Below are positions 24,360-37,400 of a stretch of DNA of 64,000 nt, one piece after another. Origin of the DNA: Sarcocystis neurona. Its lineage: Eukaryota; Apicomplexa; Conoidasida; Eucoccidiorida; Sarcocystidae. The first letter of the stretch is position 1. Every line of letters begins with the position of its first letter. Made by a program: the position numbers and the translations under genes. The DNA lies in assembly GCA_000727475.1 (NCBI GenBank), contig KL647289.1:4592019-4656018 (forward strand), read 5' to 3'. The notes below the pieces were generated by a model. It did no database searches. It saw only the letters and a program-made list of their open reading frames with translations, and was not told the origin of the DNA.

Positions 24360-25267
24360 CGGCGACGCGCTTCCTTCCCTTCCCCCCAGGAATATTATTG
24401 AGAGAAGGCGCGTTTCCCGTTCAGTAGAGGCTAATTTTGGGTAACCTGTGAAGCAGGAAGGTGGAAATACAGATCATCTTTTAGAAGACGTCGTGCCCTT
24501 TTGTCCTCTTCCCTGCTCGTGCATATCGCAGTCGGGTTAATCTGTGGCTTTCCTCGGTGGCGCAGAAAGTCCCTCTTTCCCCGCATCCTGCCTTCTCTCT
24601 TTCCCGCTTCCTGCTGACGTGCCTCGTATTAATTTTGTAGTAGCTTTCATCTGTGCGTCTTTTTTTCCAGAAAGACGCATTCTTTTGCCCTTTTAAAACC
24701 TACTGTCTGGCTGCTGTTGTCCCTGTTCTCCCTCTTTCCCGCGTCCGCGGGAGCTTGTTGCCCTACGCCTGGCCATGAAAGAAGCCGCCTTTACGCTCTC
24801 TTCCGTCGACGGGTGGTGTTATCGGGGTGGTAGCCCTGTGCGAAATTCCTCCGAGAAAACGTTTTGCGGCTCGCTGCGGGAAAAAATTCGCTTGAAAGTC
24901 AACCCCCCCGTCTCGCGGATGTCGAGGCTCTCTTCTTCCGATCTTTCCGAGGAGAAGTTCGCTTCTCAGCGACGAGTCTATTCGTCTTCCGCGCCAGTTC
25001 TTGTTTCTCCATGGTTATGTCTGTCAGCTGCGAACAGTACGACGAAACAACGGTTTCGTTTGATGACAGACACTTCAAAACTTCAACGCGTTTCTGGGAT
25101 TTTTCTGGTCCTTTCACCTCGCAAGCGATTCTAGTAACGCGCGGCGCTGTTTCCCGTTTCTCAAGACAGGGTTACAACCTTTGGGAGTTCCTGCAGTGTA
25201 TTGGAACCCCTGCTCCGTTTTCGTCTAAGAGCCGTTCAGTTGCCCTGCACTCCGCCACTCTCTGAAA
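24360..25267 (+). promoter_or_regulatory. probable 5' leader and promoter zone of eIF5
   Basis: This stretch ends at the eIF5 start codon and is rich in C/T blocks (around 24370-24400, 24500-24610 and 24660-24740) with no TATA-like box I would rely on. The open frame 24775-25134 within it overlaps another frame and has no family resemblance, so I treat it as leader sequence. Confidence 0.35.
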
Positions 25268-28200
25268 ATGGCGCTCGTCAACATTCCTCGTAAGCTGTGC
25301 CTACGCGTGTAGTTTCCACACGAATTAGTCATGTGTAAGGAGTAATTAAGTAGCTGGTAAAATTGTTGTCAGGCCCACCACAGATGGTAGAACGTACCGT
25401 GTACCTACGTGGAGAAATACCGCGTGCGCAAATGTATGAGACAGGAGCAAGTACGGGGACCACACTTTTTCGCGACACCAGTGCTCTACGTGTACGCAGG
25501 GACGTACCGTTTTTGCAAATGTGAATGGCGCCGAGTAAGTGCGTCTGGGTAAACACGCGTACGTGTCTAACCAGCTAGCGCTCAAAGGGCAGGTCACTTG
25601 TAGACGAATCCGCGTGCACCGGGCGGCAGATTCAGGGGACTCACATACGACCGCGAAAGCTGGAGTTCAGCCAAACGCTTGTCTGACGGCGATGCCGTAT
25701 TCTCGTTTCAAGCACATAGGTGCTTACATTCTGCTGCTGCTTCTGCTGCATCGCTCCGTATCAGTAGTTGTTCTGGCGATCGTATCACAACTATGTGTAC
25801 GAATACTTCTATATGTAAATCTGTTTGGTTGTCGTCATGAGGTGCCGCTGCGGTCTCCTCTGCTAGCTGGCAACGAACATGCCGAAGGACAGGATGCAAC
25901 GTACAAAGTCTGTTGTGCCGGCCTGATGCGCTAGGTTGCTGCCGGTGCTGTGTTACGACCCCATTCATTCGTGTGTGTGTAGGTTAGTCTGCGCACTACA
26001 GTTGTGCGCAGGCGTTCCGTGTTGATGTGTGTTTTTTCTGCAACGAGGACAACGGTCAATCCCCGGACACGGTGCCGCGAGGTCTTCGGGCTCCGCACTG
26101 CTGTTGGTGCTCTCTGCGCCATTTGTGCACCCACGTGTGCATACACGCGTCTCTATTTGTATTCGTCTATACCAAAGTACTTATTTATTCAAAATTTCTC
26201 TGGTGCGTCACGACGCAGTAGGGTCTCCACAAAGAGCCTCAAGAACCCCTGACAAGCGACACGAAATCGGATCACTGGTACTGAAGATGGGGCGGATATT
26301 AACACAGACGTGTACGTGTATGCACTCGTACGTGTATGTATATGTATGTGTGTATCTACGTGTACAGCTAGGTACGGTCCGGTACGCTGATCTGCGGGAC
26401 ACTTGCACTTCCCCTACACATTCTCTATTTGTATACATACGTGTATATTCTCGTGTGTATAGTCATTGCGCTGCGCCGGTACTGTATGACATAACTGGGG
26501 TAGTCCCATGAAACGACAGGCCTAAGATGTGAACACTGATTTTCATTGATTGCAGGTAGCAGATCCGTCCCGTGAATCTATGTACGTCTGCTGGTCAGGC
26601 TCTTACAGAGTAGCCGGTGCGGTGCTTCGGTCCACATTATATGTGTACGTACACCTCTACCTGTACCTCTCTGGACTGTAGCGGTAGGTAAGTTGGATGG
26701 CTGCCAACCTACACACACGACGTCAAGGATGGTCGTGAAAGGAAAATATTTACAGATTCGTATGTGGCCGTGCAGCTGCTCGGTGGCCATGTTGACGTCC
26801 CTCTGTATGTATGTATCTAATATGTACCGAGATTCTAAACGTGTTACGTGGCTACTGTATTATACAGGCGACCGGGACGACCCTAACTACCGGTACAAAA
26901 TGCCGAAGCTGATATCGAAGATAGAGGGAAGAGGCAACGGCATAAAAACGAACATATCAAACATGGGGGAAATCTCCCGGGCACTGAAGAGACCCCCCAT
27001 GTACCCGACGAAGTTCTTCGGCTGCGAGCTCGGTGCGATGGCGAAGTTCGAAGAGGCGGAAGAAAAGGCTCTTGTAAATGGAGCTCATAAAGAAAGTGAT
27101 CTCGTTATTATTCTCGATAAGTAAGATCAATTCATATATGCAGTTGGATATGGTGTGTGAATACGTACGCTCATAAGTGCATGTATGTGTACGCCGATAT
27201 CTCTTGGTCAAAATATCTGGATGGACGCAAAGTGGGCGTATATTTTCGTAGTCAGAAAGATATATCTTGCTGCATTCCCAACTACCGTTGCGAATAAAAA
27301 CGCGTATGTATTGTGCGTAGGTGAACACCTGGCGGTGGAACCTAACGAAGGCGATTCGAATTGTATGCAGCAGCTGTTCCTGCAGCTGCGGGTGCTGTGT
27401 GTACTGCCATTACCAAGTGGGCGCATTCTGTGGTGCGCAACTAGTGCCGTCGTGGAGGCAGCATGCACGCTGCTGAGTGTGAGGCCGGTTTCCTGTAGGG
27501 TGCTGTTGCTGTGTGCGAGGACGCTGTTGTGTGTGGTGCGATTGCTGTCTGCAATGCTGCTGCTGCGTCTGCAGCGGGTGAGCTTCTTGTGTGTGCTGCG
27601 TAGTGTGTGCGTGTGTGTGTATGTGTATGTGTGTGCGTATATATCTGGGTTCTTTACTTGTTGATTGTTTCTGTTTTGCAGGTTTATTCAGATGTACGTG
27701 TTGTGCCCAAGCTGCGAGTTGCCTGAAATTGACATCAACGTGAAGAAGGGGTTGCTGACATGCAAGTGTAATGCATGTGGGTATATAGGGTCACTTGACA
27801 ACGTCCACAAAGCAGCAACGTACATGGTGAGAAATCCTCCCGACTCTGCTTCTTCGACGATGGGAAAGAAGAAGAAGTCTAAGGAGGAGCGCAGGGCGGA
27901 GAAGCAACAGCAGCAGCGCGACAAGAGGGACCGCATCAGCAGAAAAGGGAAGAGCCTGGAGGGAGAAGAGAACGAAGAGAAAGAAGGTGAAGAGGGCGAG
28001 GAGAAGCAGCAGGATAATGGAGAGGAGGAAGGAGGCAACAGCTGCAGCAGCGGCTCCAGCTGTAGCAACACCCGCAGCTCTGCAGACGACGCAGTAATTG
28101 TTAATGGTGCAGAGATGCACTCGAAGAAATCACGCGCAGAACGGTCCGCTGATGCGACCCCTACAAATGAAGGTAACTCAAGAGAAATGCGACAGCGAAA

Positions 28201-30850
28201 ACAGAAGTTGTCTGAGGAGAGAACGAGAAAACACGGGAGAGCGGGCAGTGTCGGGAGGGCAGTTGCCATCCCTCTTTGCTTGCAGATGCGCTATGTTGTC
28301 GTGCTACTGATGCGGCGCTGCTGCTGTTGCTGCAGCGTCCTGGTGTACCCGTGCCGCGCGTCAGATGTTCCGCGGGTCGTCGTTGTGACTGCTGCTACAA
28401 CTGCCCTTAATGCGCATTTGCTTCTGTTGTTGGCGCTCTCGTTGCGCCTAGTCGTGCCGCTGCTTTTCTTGCTCCACTGCTCTTGCTGAATGCGTACCTC
28501 TGTTATCGTAACAGACGATGTGCAGGGGTATCGTAGTGTACATGTAAATGTGTGTATACGTGTTTGTTCGTAGATTATTCGCATGTACATGCATGCGTGC
28601 GTATACAAAGTACATAAGCGTATGTATATACATATGTCTTCACGTATGTACCTATAGTAAATGTTTTTTAACACTTTCGCATGTGTGTTTAGATGCGCCT
28701 TTTGTGGTCCACCCACACACACATATCAGAATATAACAGTATAGGCGTGGCTCCTGCGTCTCTTTTGCCTGTCCTCTGTCCAGTGTTCTTTTCACTAGGG
28801 CTTGCCTGTCACTCTTCATCGTTTATGTCTACTACTTTTATCTTTCACGTGCTCCTTTTTCATTGTCTGTACATAATTTTGACTGCCCGGCCCTCCCCCC
28901 CACATTTTGTGTTTGGTTCGTGTCCTCCCAACATCTTGCACGTTTTCTGTTCCTCGCGCTCTCTCTCGCGCTGGTACATCTTTTGCACTTGCCATTTTGC
29001 TGTGCTGCGCTCGGTGGCGTTTCGGAGCAGGAGAGACCGACAGTTGGGACGAGCAACCGCAGGAGAAGAGTCGGGAGGCACGGCGGCGAGAGCGGCGGGA
29101 GCGGCGGGCAGCCGCCGCAGCAGAAGGAGAAAAGAGGCAGCTTATGCATAAGGAGGCACTTGTGTTCGAAAGCCCAGAGCTGCAGGACGTGATCGAGCGA
29201 CTTCGGAATGTAGTTGTTAAAAATGAGAAAGTCGATATCTCTTCCTTCTTTCAAGAACTACGCATACTGCAAGTTTCGCAGGACTTCGACGCCAAAGTAA
29301 GGAGGGCGACCCAGTGCTGCCGCAGCTGCTACCCTCGTGCCGAAGAATCCGCGCAGGCAGTCTGCGTCGCTGCCGCTGCATGTGTCCAAGTTAGAAGCTT
29401 CACAGACAATCTGCTGTAGCAGCCGCTGCTGGCGCGGGCGCGGGAGAGCTGCACTTACGGGGCGGCTGCGACCGCCGCTGCGGCGCACACTAGGTCACGT
29501 GCGGGAAGTTTCCACACTTGCAGATCGCATTTATTCTTCGGAGTGGGCTGCGCCTGCTCCCGATGCTGCTGTTCCTATTGCTGCATGTGGGCCTCTCTGC
29601 ACACAGATATAGCTGTGTGCATCTGTGTCGCCGTATATGTCTGCTTCCGCACATACGCGTGTTCTCTCTGTATAGGTGTGTACGCGTCCTACATTGATGT
29701 CATGCGTCTGCGTATACGCGTGTACTGATGCCTTCCCTTTGTTGGGTTGCTGTTCGGTTTCGATGTTCAACAACTGCTGTCGTGGGTATCTTCCACAGAG
29801 AAACGCATGGGGCAGACTAACTGGAGAGGCTATTGTCATTTACGCTTTTCCTTTGTGTACATATATGCATATGTATGTGTGTATATATATATATATATAT
29901 CACCGTGAGCATGTGTGTGTGTGTGCCTGACCCATGTTCCCTGTAGCGTACAATGTATACGTTGTAAACGCAGAGGCAGGAGTCTTTTAGGTGTACACTC
30001 GAGACTATATTTTGATCTCTTGTTTTTGCAGTGCCGCTTGTACGTGACCCTGGGGGCTTTATTCAAAGACGGGATAACCCCGGCGTCCTTGGAGAAGCGC
30101 ATGGCGTACGTCACGAAGGTGGTGGATTCATCAGTGTCTGCAGCGGACGTGTTGGATGCCCTAGGATACTTTGCCTATGAGCAGGGGCCCGCGAGTTTAG
30201 CGAATTTTCCGTACTTTTTGCAGAAACTGTACAACGCAGAAGTGTTAGAAGCAGATGACATACTCAAGTACTACAAAGAGGAAAAGGCGGATCCTCTGTA
30301 TACCGTCTGTCGCAAGCATGCGGGCCCATTCCTGCAGTGGCTTCGCGAAGATGAGGAGGAAGACGAGGAAGAGGAAAAGTCCTGTTTGAGTGGAGACAGC
30401 GACGAAGACGAGGAAGAGGAGGACGACGAGGAAGCTGCAGAGAGGGAGAACAAAGACAAGAAGCAAGAAGAGAGTGAGGAGACAGGGGAAGGAAAGGACC
30501 GGAGCGAGAAGGCAGAGAAAAAGAAAGATGAAGATGAGGCGAAAAAGGGCGAAGGGGAAGAGAAGAAGAAAGGGGGAGTGAAGGGGCGAGCGGAGAAAGA
30601 CGAAGAGGAGGACGAGGAGGACGAAGAGGAGGAAGACAAAGTGAAGGAGGGAAAGGGGAAAGGATGGAAAGAGAAGTCGGAGAAGAAAAGTAGACACAAC
30701 AGTAACGGGAACAACAATGTGAAAAAAGGAGCAGACACGACCCAGGCGGAAGAGACGGGAAGTGGAGGAGAGAAAGGAAAGGGTAGAAAGGAGGACAACC
30801 AGCAGAAGAACGGAGGAGGAGGGAAAGGGAAAAGAAAGGAAAAGAAATGA
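25268..30850 (+). CDS. EIF5: eukaryotic translation initiation factor 5 (eIF5)
   Basis: eIF5 stimulates GTP hydrolysis by eIF2 in the 43S/48S pre-initiation complex and scaffolds eIF2, eIF3 and eIF1. Exons are 25268-25289, 26868-27120, 27682-28172, 29031-29296 and 30032-30850; all junctions keep phase and give 616 aa. The start MALVNIPRDRDDPNYRYKMP aligns with the family, and Arg16 matches the GAP arginine (Arg15 in human). The zinc-binding cysteines are Cys100, Cys103, Cys121 and Cys124, as spaced in eIF5. Exons 4-5 encode the C-terminal HEAT (W2) domain, ending in the aromatic-acidic box FLQWLREDEEEDEE. Two oddities: a Lys/Glu/Gln/Ser-rich linker of about 150 residues before W2, and a Lys/Glu-rich tail of about 150 residues after it. 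Together they account for the size over the usual 400-460 aa. The start is fixed by homology and a 22-base first exon. Confidence 0.95.
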
Positions 30851-32204
30851 ATGGAAAGCTTGGCGGTGGGGCCTCTTTCTGCGTGAGTCGGTCGTGCTCC
30901 GTCAATATTCGCGACGTAATATGACGCCATGTGCCTAGATTCTTTAGAGTCGTTGTATGCGCATGTGTAATTAGGTGTACGTACGTATGTACACATGTAG
31001 CTGTACAGGTGTACGAATGTGCATGCAGAGGTCAATATATATATATATATGTATGCGTATATGCATATGTCGATGTATGTATCAACGTCGGTTTACTTGG
31101 GGAGAGCACTGCATCCCTTGGTACCTTCTTTCTTAAGGGAAAAGAATTATGCGTGTCACATGGACGGTGCGACTGTATTCGCATGCATGTGTAAGTAATC
31201 TCTTTGTTTCTCGAGGAAGTTCGTTGTGCGGCTGCGTCCACTCCATCTGCTGCTGCTGGTGGTACGCTGCGGTCGGACATTGATGGTGTTGTGGCGGCAG
31301 GCTCGGGGGGTGGCTGCTGCTGACGACGTTCGGCGTAGCGCGCGGGGCGCTCCAAGAGCAGGACGAACAGAGCAGGGAAGCAGCCGCAGCGGCAACAACA
31401 ACAGGAGCAGCAGCATCAGTATCAGCAAGGGGCTGGACTGGAGAGGCGTGCGTGGACAGTATAATATATTACTTATGTGCATGTGCATGTGCCTGCTTCT
31501 CTCAAAAAGGAACGACAGCGAGAAGCACTTCTATACAGTAGCTGAGGATACGGCCGGCGCGGTTACACGAACAAACCAATGGAGTTTGTCCTGCATTAGA
31601 TACGTTGTATGTATACTTGCATGCGTTCGCGTCCCAAGATAATTTTGTCAGCCCTGTTAGATCTGCACAGTCCTGTCAACGCGCGCTGAAGGTACATGTA
31701 GGTAGTCGGTTGAATACCGTCGGGTTAGGTTAGTTAGGATTCCCTTGTATGTTTGCAAGTACAACTGCACGAAGCGATCATTACGTTCGCAAGGAATATG
31801 TGGAGAAATTGACGTCAAGTAGATGTTCATCGTATATGTAAGACCGCGGTGCTCGATTTACAGGCTGTGATATGTTATTTTGGGGTAGATGCGTAACCCT
31901 TGACACACAGTTCCATACTGACGTGATGTTCACACGCGTAGTGCACATAGAATTAGGCGTAAGTATATGGAGTGTCCCATATCCGTATACGTAGGGTAAG
32001 ATTATTGTAGCAGTCAGTAGTAGTAGTCACAGGAAGCAGTTACACTCTAGGTATGTTCTTGCAGAAGGGCGAGATATATGCGCGACAATCTGCGTGCACA
32101 CTCATATTTATACTTCAAGGTACTAGCAGTGGAGCAAGAAGACGTGTGCACTTTTGTTGGTCCAGCGGTTGTTTTCTGTGAGGTCGGACCGTAGAAAGAA
32201 GCCT

Positions 32205-32800
32205 GTCAACAGAGCAAAGCACAGCTGGCGCTACTGTGTTTCCGCAAAAGAAGCCGATGCTTATTCTTTTGCTCAGTGTCACCATTACCGTTATTTATTC
32301 CCGTGTGATCGTTGAGTCCTCTACGTACAGTAGAGGAGAAAGAAGCGAATCGACAGAACAAAGCCCAGTTGCCGCTGCTGCATCTCTGTCCGTGAAGGCA
32401 GTTGGCTTTTTTTTTTCAGTCAATGTCATTATCAACGTCACTATCGCTATACCCGTCCGATCGTCGAATTATTTTTTGTGTTGTAGATAGAAGGGAAAGA
32501 AGCGTAAAAACAGAGCGAGGCACGTCTGCCGCTGCTGCTCTCTGTGAAAAAGCTGCGTGTTTCTCTGGTGAACAATGTTACCATCACCAACAATATCTAG
32601 TCCCGTGTGCGCGTCGAGTCCGTTTGTTCGTACGGTTGAAAAGAAAGAGGTCTATCAACAGAGCGAAGCACAACTGCCGCTGCTACTTCTTTTTCAGTAG
32701 AAGCACCTACTTTATTCTTTTAATCAGTGTCACCATTATCGTTATCAAATCTCCATACCTGTCTGATCGTTTGAGTGCTTTTGTCTTTCCGTATCTGCGT
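32205..32800. repeat. diverged tandem repeat, about 150 bp unit, four copies
   Basis: The phrase AGAGCAAAGCACA and its variants recurs at 32211, 32355, 32512 and 32660, giving spacings of 144, 157 and 148 bases. Each copy is followed by a CCGCTGCTG-like block (weaker in the first copy), a CAGTGTCACCATTA-like block and an ending like CGATCGTTGAGT. The units have diverged and carry small indels. Confidence 0.7.
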
Positions 32801-32890
32801 TACCCCTTGACAGAAAAAGTGGAGCGACGAACAAATGAGGTGGTGGATACATACGTAGGTGTGCGTACGCGCCTATTCACACGCTGTTCA

Positions 32891-32981
32891 CACGTATACG
32901 TATGTTCACAAGTATTTAATTACGTATGTGTGTAGGCCTGTACACCCGTCCAGCTTGTGGTGAGCTGCTGGTCTACCACAA
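32891..32981. repeat. 91 bp direct repeat, copy 1
   Basis: This copy starts CACGTATACGTATGTTCACA and ends GGTCTACCACA. It matches 33251-33341 at all but about four positions, at a fixed offset of 360 bases. The intervening DNA is not repeated. Confidence 0.9.
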
Positions 32982-33250
32982 GTGCACATGTACGTGTGTA
33001 GAAATGGATACATCTGTATATGTATGTGTGCAAAGTTGTACGCGTGTATATGCGTATGTGATTCTACACGTGTGCGTGCGTGTGTTGGTGTGCACGCGAG
33101 CACGAAAATAAGGACAGACACAGGTACATATATATGCATCTACATCTCCATGAACATGTGCGCGGTGGATGTGTTTGCCAGTGCTCTTCTTGTTTAGAAG
33201 GAGCGTGCTGGTACTGCTTGTTTTAACGACGCGTACGAATAACATGTGTG

Positions 33251-33341
33251 CACGTATACGTATGTTCACAAGTATTTAACTGCGTATGTGTGTAGGCCTG
33301 TACACCCGTCCAGCTTGTGGTGACCTGTTGGTCTACCACAG
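33251..33341. repeat. 91 bp direct repeat, copy 2
   Basis: Second copy of the repeat at 32891-32981, same orientation. The few differences include TAAT to TAAC and GAGCTGCT to GACCTGTT. The high identity, against the strong divergence of other repeats in the window, suggests a recent duplication. Confidence 0.9.
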
Positions 33342-35869
33342 GCTGAGGTACTAATTACGATGTTCATTGCAGGCGAACGTGTTTAGAGACGGCTATCAGC
33401 CTTAACTCGCACGCGTGCTCGAAAAGAGATACGTGGGCACACTTGCTAAAAACTCCTCGACGCACCTGAAATAGGACGAGCCGTTTCAATCCATGTTCGC
33501 CCGGATCCCTTGCAACGACCAGAGTGAAGCTCCGATTTGCTACCCCAGAGTATGGCGTGTGAGGCACGAGGAGTGCCTGGAATACCCAGCAACACAAGCA
33601 GCAGCCGTATCCGTGCCTGTCTCGGTCCACAGACTGTGAAGCGAATGATGGTTCGCGGTTGGCATGCGACAACAATCTTAACAGTCGTACCCACCAATCC
33701 CACGCATCCCACTGACTTTCGTCACACGAACAGATCGGTTGTCAGCAATTGTGAAAAGTGCGCAAGCAGCAGAAGGGAGAAAATTTGTGGGTAAGTACAC
33801 GTGACGCCTGGTTATTAACGTGCCGACTCTACTTCATTGAGGGGAATCGGTTGTACGGTCGCGGCAGGACTCTTGCTGGTGCCGGCCAGCGCATGAAGCG
33901 TACTCGGGTCTGGAGTCACCGTTCAGTGAGAGGGACTAATTGGGGGTAGGTAAGTAAGGCTGACGTACCGCAAGCTTGTCCGCAGTAATTGCTGGACGAT
34001 TAGTGCCAGCACCAGTAGCACTGGTATAAATGCACTGGGATTATAGTGACCAGTATTAAGAACAGTAGTGGTGAGAGCCACCCAAATAATAGTACTAGAC
34101 ATACCTGTGCTGGTACAAGCAGAGTTGGTCGGGTCACGTGTACTAGTAATGGGTGTTCCGGTAGTAGTGTTAGCGGTGGGAATCGCAGTGATGGCACTTC
34201 TGCACTACTGCTACTCGTCGTCAGTTCTCGCAGGGCATTGATACTGGTAGTGGTAGCTCAGACGGTCAGTGGTAGTAGCGTTGTACATGCAGTAGTCGTA
34301 GAGGGTATTTGGATCTGGTAAAACGAAAGCCGGCCGCACCAGGGCCAGCTACCTTTATCTACGAAAACAGGTGAAAGCCTCTGTCCACACTTGCTGGTGG
34401 TTTCCCACTAGGGAAACATTTCTTGTTTTGTAATAACGGCAGAGAGGCATGTCGCAGCCTGCTACGGGGAGTGCAGATATTGCATGCATTCGCGACGTGT
34501 GCATTGGCACATGTATATATATAAATATGTATGTATATATTGAGAGAGAGAGAGAGACCACTAGTTACATACGCAGGTGTATATGAGCACATTTCTAAAT
34601 ATACGTATGCACATAGATGTATATTTATCTAATGATTTGTTAGTATACATGCAGTGGTGAAAAACCATATGTATGTTTACGTAGGTATATGGACAGGGGA
34701 AGGTACGGGCATATGTGCATCAGCACGTATACACTTATCTTTATATCGACCAATTTACAAACTCGTACGCTTTGCAAAGCACTGCATCCCGGTGGAACTG
34801 CGTCCCAAGTACTGGACGGAAAGGTTTGTGTCTACGAGTAGATGCGAAGTCACGAGTTGACAAAGTGTTTCCTACGGGTATCGAGGGTATGACCTTCGTA
34901 CAACTACGTCATTGTAAATGCGCTTGGGAAGTTGATTTCCTCAAGGATAGTTTGAAGTTAGCAGCCGCGCGCGTGGCGTACTAACTCCGTACTGTGTGAC
35001 TTGTGCCAAAGTGCCTCAGAGTTTCAAGGGCGCTTGCAGTGCAGGGTTACTCCCTGTAAAGTAACGCGGTGTCGACCAGCGTAACACGTATGCAGAACGT
35101 GATTTTTTGCGGGCGAATATATACCCGTGCTGGTGGCTTACAGAAGAGACGGCACTTGCAGATTCATAGCAGCTCTTGCCCTGATGGGCAGGGACAACTT
35201 CTGATTCGGTTACATAGTCGTACACACGTCTTACTCTCCAAGTGTTTACATGCGTACAGTGGTGCAGAAGCAGACACGTGCGTGTACAAGTACGCGTCTT
35301 ACTCGTGTTTATCCACACGTGTACATGTACATGGATACCCGTCAATCGCCGCACTCCGAGGAAGCTTTCCACGCCTTTTCAACAACGTAGTTGTAAATCG
35401 GCGCACTTTTCTCGCAACTTTTCAAAAAGTTGGGCACACGTGTGTAGCACCGCGTACACTCGTGTATACGAAGTGTGCGGCCGTAACAATTTACGGAGAA
35501 ACGAGTACAATTATGTGGTATCGTGTACACAGCTATCTGCAGCAGCTGTAGGGAGGTAGGGGGGTTCGCCTGTGTGCGTCCACACACTTATATATTTGGG
35601 CGAGTTTCGATGCGAAATTAGGACTACATTGAGGGAATATTATAGTAATTAGCTATAAGGCGCTTTGTTAGCTGACGTACACTATATACATCCGGACGTA
35701 CAAAAGGCACGAACTTACACGTAAACACGCACACATACATGTGTATGTGCACACGTGTTGGATGCCCCAAGATAATCGTGGAGACATATATAATTGGATA
35801 GGTAACGCTTCACTCTTGAGTGCCTGGACAACCGTCAACGTGTGTCTTTGCAGTCCCCACAGAGTGGCT

Positions 35870-37400
35870 CTGCTGTTGCCTACCACAACATGCTGAATGG
35901 ACTCCACAGCATTTACCACCAGTGGCGCTTTCGTACTGTTGCCCTCTTTACGGTGCCACTGGTACTCCTGGTCTTTTGGAGGCCGCAGCTGCGCCTGCTA
36001 CTGGTGTCGTTGCTGTAGGGTTGCCACTGCAGCCAAGAAGTCAAGTTTCTACAAGCAGCAACATGAGTCGCTGCGGCAGCGTAAGCAGTTTTCGTATGGG
36101 GCGGCTACGCGTAATGGCTGCCAGCACTGTTACAGGAGCAATAGTAGCAACCTGACGGGCAGCAGCAGGCGCAGAAGCAGCAACGTCTGCGACTGGAGGC
36201 GGGTCAGGAGCGAGGGAGGCCGCAGCAGTAGCACCAGTAACAGCAGCAGCAGCAACTGGAGCAGCACAGCAGCAGCAGTAGCAGCGTGGCCGATGCAGCA
36301 GCAGCGGCCGTTAGTAGTCTGAAATAGTCTCAGGTACAACTCATGGAGTTGCCAGCAGCAACAAGTGGTGCTGGAGTGGCAGTACACGGAGCTGAAGTGG
36401 GTCTACGTTAAGAGTTGCACGCAACAGCAGGCAGTGGGGCCAGCCGCAGCAACCAGTGGGGCAGCAGGAAAAATTCGGGGCTGAAGCCGCTGTTGTTGTT
36501 GCTACGTACCGGCTTTCCTGTTGCTGCTGCTGGCGATGCGGCGCGGGTGCCCTATGTACCTGCAATTCTGCTGGAAGTTTGCCGCGGCTTGCAGAAGTTG
36601 TGAAGGCGGTGCTGGCGCCAGCGCCTCCGGCGTTGGGCCTTTAAATGCAGCGCATTCTGTGCATAGACACTCGCGTGTGTGGACGGATATTCCTAGCATC
36701 GACCCCACAGTATGTCCCGCTAGCACATGTCGAAACTTTTTTTCCCGTCTGTGACTGTCGAACCCCTACATTCCACAATAGCCTATGCGACTCTAAAAAC
36801 ATCTTGTCTCCTGCGGAGGAACCCTGTTGACGTTCTTCACTGCGCTCCTGCTGGGGATGTTGCTGCTTTTTCTGCTGCTGCTCCCTCTTGCCCTTCCTGC
36901 TGCCGCGTAGCTTGCTGCTGCGAAGCAGGCCACACAAGCGCTTGCAGGCCTCGCGTCGCAGCCGCGGGACGACAGCAGCTGCCTCGTCACAACCAACCAC
37001 AGGAGTTCGACGAATTTGTCTCCTGCTACTGCTGCTTTCGCTGCTGTTCGTGATTTCGTGCCAAGGCGTACTGCCGCCGGGTAACTTGCAGTGCCTGCCA
37101 GTAAGCTGGTGCGGCACCTTTTCGCGTGCTCGGCAGCAGGGGTACTCCTACCGGTATCCTGTAATTGCACGGGTCGCGGCAGCTGGTGCTGCCGCCGTCC
37201 GTACTCGTGTCGCCGCCGCTGTTGCTGGTACTTGCCGCTCTTCGTACTCCCGTAGTTGCAGGTGTCGCCGCTCCTACTGGCGGTTTCCCCATGCTTTGCG
37301 CGTTCCCATGCTGTGTGCTGCTTCTCGTGACGGAAAAACTGCCGCTACCGTTGTAAAGCACCCGCTGGACACATCCACTCTCGATGTCTGTGGCAGCACA
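35870..37400. other. GCN-rich low-complexity patch, coding status unclear
   Basis: Alternating GCT-type and GCA-type triplets make several short Ala/Ser/Leu-rich frames on both strands. The longest + frame (36888-37550) contains a hydrophobic run, RRICLLLLLLSLLFVIS, that could pass for a signal anchor, but it comes from CTG-type repeats. No frame is open across the patch and no domain is visible. Confidence 0.3.

Larger units (their letters stand above)
16152..25267. other. gene-poor interval between the LARP gene and eIF5
   Basis: About 9 kb with no recognisable protein family. It contains a few small open frames (listed separately), two diverged short tandem repeats, and scattered TACACGTGTA-like and (TA)n sequence. 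From about 24360 the + strand becomes rich in C and T, as expected of the eIF5 leader. No tRNA or rRNA is visible. Confidence 0.5.

Noticed and set aside
24775..25134. 119-codon open frame just upstream of eIF5
   Set aside because: Overlaps another frame, lacks family resemblance, and lies in the C/T-rich stretch best read as eIF5 leader.
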